Positions 14,918 through 17,356 of a stretch of DNA of 17,356 bases are shown here, piece by piece; position 1 is the first letter of the stretch, and every line of letters begins with the position of its first letter. The translations under genes and the position numbers were made by a program. This stretch comes from Savagea sp. Its GTDB lineage: Bacteria > Bacillota > Bacilli > Bacillales_A > Planococcaceae. The notes beneath the pieces were generated by a model. It worked only from the letters and a program-made list of their open reading frames with translations, was not told the DNA's origin and did no database searches. Where the stretch lies: assembly GCA_030146155.1 (NCBI GenBank), contig JASLCF010000035.1:1-17356 (forward strand). Reading direction: 5' to 3'.

Positions 14918-16405
14918 TTATTTACGTTCTTCTGCCATTGCACCTTCAACCGTTAAGCCCATTGCTTGTGCAACACCTTCTCCGTAAGCGGGATCCGCAT
15001 GGAAACAATTGCGAATATGGCGATGTTTAATGAAGTCTGGAGAGTCGCCCATATTACGTGCTGTATTTTCAAAAAGTAGTTGTTGTTGTTCTTCACTCAT
15101 GAGATTAAATAACTTTCCAGGTTGTGTGTAATAATCTGAATCATCTTCACGGAAATCATAAATGTCAGCATCTCCTGAAAGGGCTAGTGAAGGGTCCTTA
15201 TAATGAGGTTGACCATCCCATTGGTTAAAGCTATTTGGATGATAAGAAGTTGTACCTCCTAAATTGCCGTCTGTACGCATTGCACCGTCTCTATGGAAAG
15301 ATTGGAACGGACAAATAGGTGCATTGACAGGAATTTGATGGTGGTTCACTCCTAGACGATAGCGTTGTGCATCTCCATAGGAGAATAATCGAGCTTGCAA
15401 CATTTTATCAGGAGAAAAACTAATCCCAGGTACAACAGCAGCCGGCGTGAAAGCAGCTTGCTCTAGTTCAGCAAAGTTATTATCCACATTGCGGTTTAAT
15501 TCGAATTCACCAACTTCAATGAGAGGGAAATCTCCTTTATACCAAACTTTTGTTAAGTCAAATGGATTGTAAGGCATTGCTTTAGCTTGTTCTTCTGTCA
15601 TGACTTGAATATACATTTTCCATTTAGGGAAATTACCTTGTTCAATTGAATCGTATAAATCTCTAATATGAGATTCACGGTCTTTCCCAATTAATTGTTC
15701 AGCTTCTTGATCAGATAAGTTTTCAATGCCTTGCATTGTGTGGAAGTGGAATTTAACCCAATGACGCACACCTTCAGCATTAATTAAGCTATATGTATGG
15801 CTACCAAATCCATGCATATGGCGGAATGATTTTGGAATTCCACGATCACTCATTGTAATTGTAATTTGGTGTAGTGCTTCCGGTAAGCTTGTCCAAAAAT
15901 CCCAGTTATTTGTCGCACTACGCATGCCTGTACGTGGGTCACGTTTAATCGCATGATTTAAGTCAGGGAAATGCATAGCATCTCTAAAGAAGAAAACAGG
16001 TGTGTTATTACCAACTAAATCCCAATTTCCTTCTTCTGTATAGAATTTAAGTGCAAATCCACGAATATCTCGTTCTGCATCTGCTGCACCACGTTCACCA
16101 GCCACTGTAGAGAAACGGGAGAACATCGGTGTTTGTTTTCCAACTTCTGAAAAAATAGAAGCTTTCGTATATTGCGTGATATCATTCGTTACTGTAAACG
16201 TTCCGTGAGCTCCACCACCTTTTGCGTGCATACGTCGCTCTGGAATAACCTCACGGTGGAAGTGTGCTAGCTTTTCAATTAACCAAACATCTTGTAAAAG
16301 TAAAGGTCCTCTTGGTCCAGCTGACATCGAATTTTCGTTATCGACTACAGGAGCACCTGCGGCAGTAGTTAAATTTCTTTGAGAATTTTCATCTTTTTTT
16401 ATCAT
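14918..16405 (-). CDS. katA: Monofunctional haem catalase (small-subunit clade)
   Basis: Breaks down H2O2 to water and O2; cytosolic haem enzyme. At 495 aa it has the small-subunit length, with no C-terminal flavodoxin-like domain. Catalytic residues are visible: distal H60 in ERRMHAKGGGAHG, S99 in FSRFSTV, N133 in GNNTPVFFFRD, and proximal Y343 with R339 in RLFSYGDAQRYRLG. GGAGG at 16416-16420 (minus) lies 10 bases before the ATG. Upstream there is a near-consensus PerR box and a core promoter, so peroxide induction through PerR is likely. It is divergent from cydA, another haem protein gene. Many Lactobacillales cannot make haem, so activity may need external haem; this is inference. Confidence 0.97.
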   Translation of the reverse strand: MIKKDENSQRNLTTAAGAPVVDNENSMSAGPRGPLLLQDVWLIEKLAHFHREVIPERRMHAKGGGAHGTFTVTNDITQYTKASIFSEVGKQTPMFSRFSTVAGERGAADAERDIRGFALKFYTEEGNWDLVGNNTPVFFFRDAMHFPDLNHAIKRDPRTGMRSATNNWDFWTSLPEALHQITITMSDRGIPKSFRHMHGFGSHTYSLINAEGVRHWVKFHFHTMQGIENLSDQEAEQLIGKDRESHIRDLYDSIEQGNFPKWKMYIQVMTEEQAKAMPYNPFDLTKVWYKGDFPLIEVGEFELNRNVDNNFAELEQAAFTPAAVVPGISFSPDKMLQARLFSYGDAQRYRLGVNHHQIPVNAPICPFQSFHRDGAMRTDGNLGGTTSYHPNSFNQWDGQPHYKDPSLALSGDADIYDFREDDSDYYTQPGKLFNLMSEEQQQLLFENTARNMGDSPDFIKHRHIRNCFHADPAYGEGVAQAMGLTVEGAMAEERK

Positions 16406-16444
16406 TTAATAAGTTCCTCCATCTCTATCATTTCGTCCTACAGA

Positions 16445-16457
16445 ATGATATTATCAT
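16445..16457. promoter_or_regulatory. Palindrome over the katA -10 region
   Basis: ATGATA-T-TATCAT is a perfect 6-1-6 palindrome of the Fur/PerR spacing type and overlaps the best katA -10 candidates. It could be a second operator. Together with the PerR box, AGAATGAT occurs here (16442-16449) and inverted at 16491-16498. Confidence 0.4.
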
Positions 16458-16476
16458 CTTCAAATTAGATTTTCAA
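16448..16476 (-). promoter_or_regulatory. Candidate katA promoter
   Basis: On the minus strand, -35 TTGAAA (16476-16471) is followed either by GATAAT (16455-16450, 15-base spacer) or TAATAT (16453-16448, 17-base spacer). The PerR box lies 9 bases upstream of the -35. Confidence 0.45.
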
Positions 16477-16485
16477 GTATTTTGA

Positions 16486-16500
16486 TTATAATCATTCTAA
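16486..16500. promoter_or_regulatory. PerR box upstream of katA
   Basis: TTATAATCATTCTAA matches the known PerR operator TTATAATNATTATAA at 13 of 14 defined positions. It lies just upstream of the katA -35. PerR is the Fur-family peroxide sensor that represses katA in Firmicutes, so this strongly suggests peroxide-inducible katA. No perR gene is in the window. Confidence 0.8.
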
Positions 16501-16536
16501 TTTAATAAATAGTCTAATCAAAAAAATAGTCAAAAT

Positions 16537-16566
16537 TTGACAGGCTTAATTTTGACTCGCTATGAT
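16537..16566 (+). promoter_or_regulatory. Near-consensus sigma-A promoter pointing at cydA
   Basis: -35 TTGACA (16537-16542) is perfect and -10 TATGAT (16561-16566) has one mismatch; the spacer is 18 bases. The -35 overlaps the 13-base palindrome GTCAAA-A-TTTGAC (16529-16541), a possible operator. A start near 16573 would give a leader of about 200 bases before cydA. No credible coding sequence or terminator is visible in that leader. Confidence 0.6.
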
Positions 16567-16661
16567 AGAAAGAAATAGTCCTAGGGAAGAAAGTGAAAGA
16601 AGTTTGAACTGTGTCTAAAATATTACAGCTATTCATTGAAGAGGTGCTTTGTTCTCAGTAT

Positions 16662-16679
16662 TGTAACAAGATAGTTACA
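16662..16679. promoter_or_regulatory. Perfect TGTAAC-N6-GTTACA dyad upstream of cydA
   Basis: An 18-base site with two perfect 6-base inverted arms, followed by further TTGTT (16682-16686) and AACAA (16698-16702) half-sites. A candidate -10 TACAAT at 16711-16716 without a good -35 lies downstream, which puts the dyad centre about 52 bases before the likely start, a position suited to an activator. The sequence resembles but does not match the spacing of Rex (TTGTGA-N6-TCACAA) or CRP/FNR sites. The regulator is not identified. Confidence 0.55.
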
Positions 16680-16769
16680 CATTGTTCACGAATCAATAAC
16701 AAATCTTCGATACAATAAAGATAAGGTGAAAGCAATAAACGTACATATTTGAGAGAGGAGTTGTTTGTA

Positions 16770-17356
16770 TTGGAAGAAGTGCTACTTGCACGAATACAGT
16801 TTGCTTCAACGACATTGTTCCACTTTATTTTCGTACCCCTATCTATCGGGCTAGCGTTTATGATTGCGTTGATGCAAACCATGTATGTCGTAAAGAAAAA
16901 AGATATTTATTTGAGAATGACAAAGTTTTGGGGGATTTTCTTCCTAATTAACTTTGCTGTTGGTGTGGTAACTGGTATTATTCAAGAATTTCAATTTGGT
17001 ATGAACTGGTCAGAGTATTCTCGTTTCGTAGGTGATATTTTTGGTGCACCTCTGGCAATTGAAGCGTTATTGGCGTTCTTTTTGGAATCAACATTTATTG
17101 GTATCTGGATATTCGGATGGAATAAAGTATCTAAGAAAGTTCACCTTTTCTCGATTTGGATGGTTTCATTTGGAACAGCGTTATCAGCATTTTGGATTTT
17201 AGCAGCAAACTCATTTATGCAAAACCCTGTAGGTTATGTGTTGCAAAATGGTCGTGCAGAAATGAATGATATTGCAGCTGTATTGATGAACGAAAAATTA
17301 TGGGTCGCTTTTCCTCATACAATATTTGCAAGTTTTGCAACAGGCGCATTTTTCAT
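16770..17356 (+). CDS. cydA: Cytochrome bd ubiquinol/menaquinol oxidase subunit I (5' part, cut by window end)
   Basis: The first 195 codons of subunit I, the quinol-oxidising, haem-bearing membrane subunit that reduces O2 to water. Visible landmarks: H18 in TTLFHFIFVPLSIG, matching E. coli H19; E98 and E106 in IEALLAFFLES, matching E99 and E107 near haem b595/d; H183 in WVAFPHTIFASFATG, matching the haem b558 ligand H186. At least four hydrophobic helices are present. I chose TTG 16770 because GAGAGGAG at 16753-16760 is 9 bases upstream; TTG 16761 would touch the RBS. The frame stays open to the window end, where the Q-loop, third haem ligand Met and probably cydB follow. Its upstream region carries one strong and one weaker promoter candidate. 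Confidence 0.95.
   Translation, partial: MEEVLLARIQFASTTLFHFIFVPLSIGLAFMIALMQTMYVVKKKDIYLRMTKFWGIFFLINFAVGVVTGIIQEFQFGMNWSEYSRFVGDIFGAPLAIEALLAFFLESTFIGIWIFGWNKVSKKVHLFSIWMVSFGTALSAFWILAANSFMQNPVGYVLQNGRAEMNDIAAVLMNEKLWVAFPHTIFASFATGAFF

Noticed and set aside
16562..16618. Possible 18-codon leader peptide from ATG 16562
   Set aside because: The ATG lies inside the -10 hexamer of the promoter and would precede the transcription start; there is no RBS.
16662..16679. Calling the dyad a Rex box
   Set aside because: The half-sites are 2 bases further apart than in the Rex consensus and the arm sequence differs, so I left the regulator unnamed.
16655..16882. 75-aa minus-strand frame over the cydA start
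   Set aside because: It runs antisense through the cydA N-terminus and the promoter region and has no homology I recognise.
1..17356. Mobile elements, CRISPR arrays, tRNA/rRNA genes, long direct repeats
   Set aside because: Read-through found no transposase, repeat-spacer pattern or cloverleaf, and intergenic gaps are too short for most of these.

Overview
The window reads as ordinary core chromosome of a low-GC Gram-positive bacterium. The RBSs are strong AGGAGG types, the hairpin-plus-T terminators are clear, and the order infC-rpmI-rplT-DUF1294 matches the Bacillus/Listeria layout. Protein similarity by eye, together with a haem catalase and a cytochrome bd oxidase, points to Lactobacillales, most likely a Carnobacteriaceae- or Enterococcaceae-like organism. 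That placement is inference. I see no insertion sequence, prophage, CRISPR array, tRNA or rRNA, and no gene whose codon or base use stands out as foreign.

Layout. Positions 1-2544 hold one co-directional block: translation factor IF-3 (probable ATT start), ribosomal proteins L35 and L20, a terminator, then a small DUF1294 membrane protein, an all-alpha dUTPase-like pyrophosphohydrolase and an XRE-type regulator with an uncharacterised C-terminus. Positions 2639-5374 hold a YogA-like quinone-oxidoreductase-family protein and formate-tetrahydrofolate ligase, each followed by a terminator. Positions 5427-7124 (minus) encode an M3 oligoendopeptidase. Positions 7255-11167 hold a P-type Ca2+ pump, a small DUF6509-like acidic protein and a YumC-type ferredoxin/flavodoxin-NADP+ reductase. 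Positions 11297-12730 (minus) encode a membrane-anchored CE4 peptidoglycan deacetylase. Positions 12922-13893 encode the tRNA U34 hydroxylase TrhO, and 14013-14828 a DUF368 (PopT-type) polyprenyl-phosphate transporter. Positions 14918-16405 (minus) encode catalase. Positions 16770-17356 hold the start of cydA, cut by the window edge.

Functionally the window mixes housekeeping (translation initiation, one-carbon metabolism, nucleotide sanitation, peptide turnover), envelope maintenance (deacetylase, PopT-like carrier recycling, Ca2+ export) and oxygen biology (TrhO, catalase, cytochrome bd). The most informative non-coding stretch is the 364-base divergent katA/cydA intergenic region. It holds a near-consensus PerR box, a palindrome over the katA -10, a near-consensus sigma-A promoter pointing at cydA with a roughly 200-base leader, and a perfect TGTAAC-N6-GTTACA dyad upstream of a second candidate -10.

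I did not find a convincing new multi-gene system. The best leads are regulatory (the katA/cydA region), the orphan C-terminal domain of the XRE regulator, and the small DUF6509-like protein beside the Ca2+ pump.
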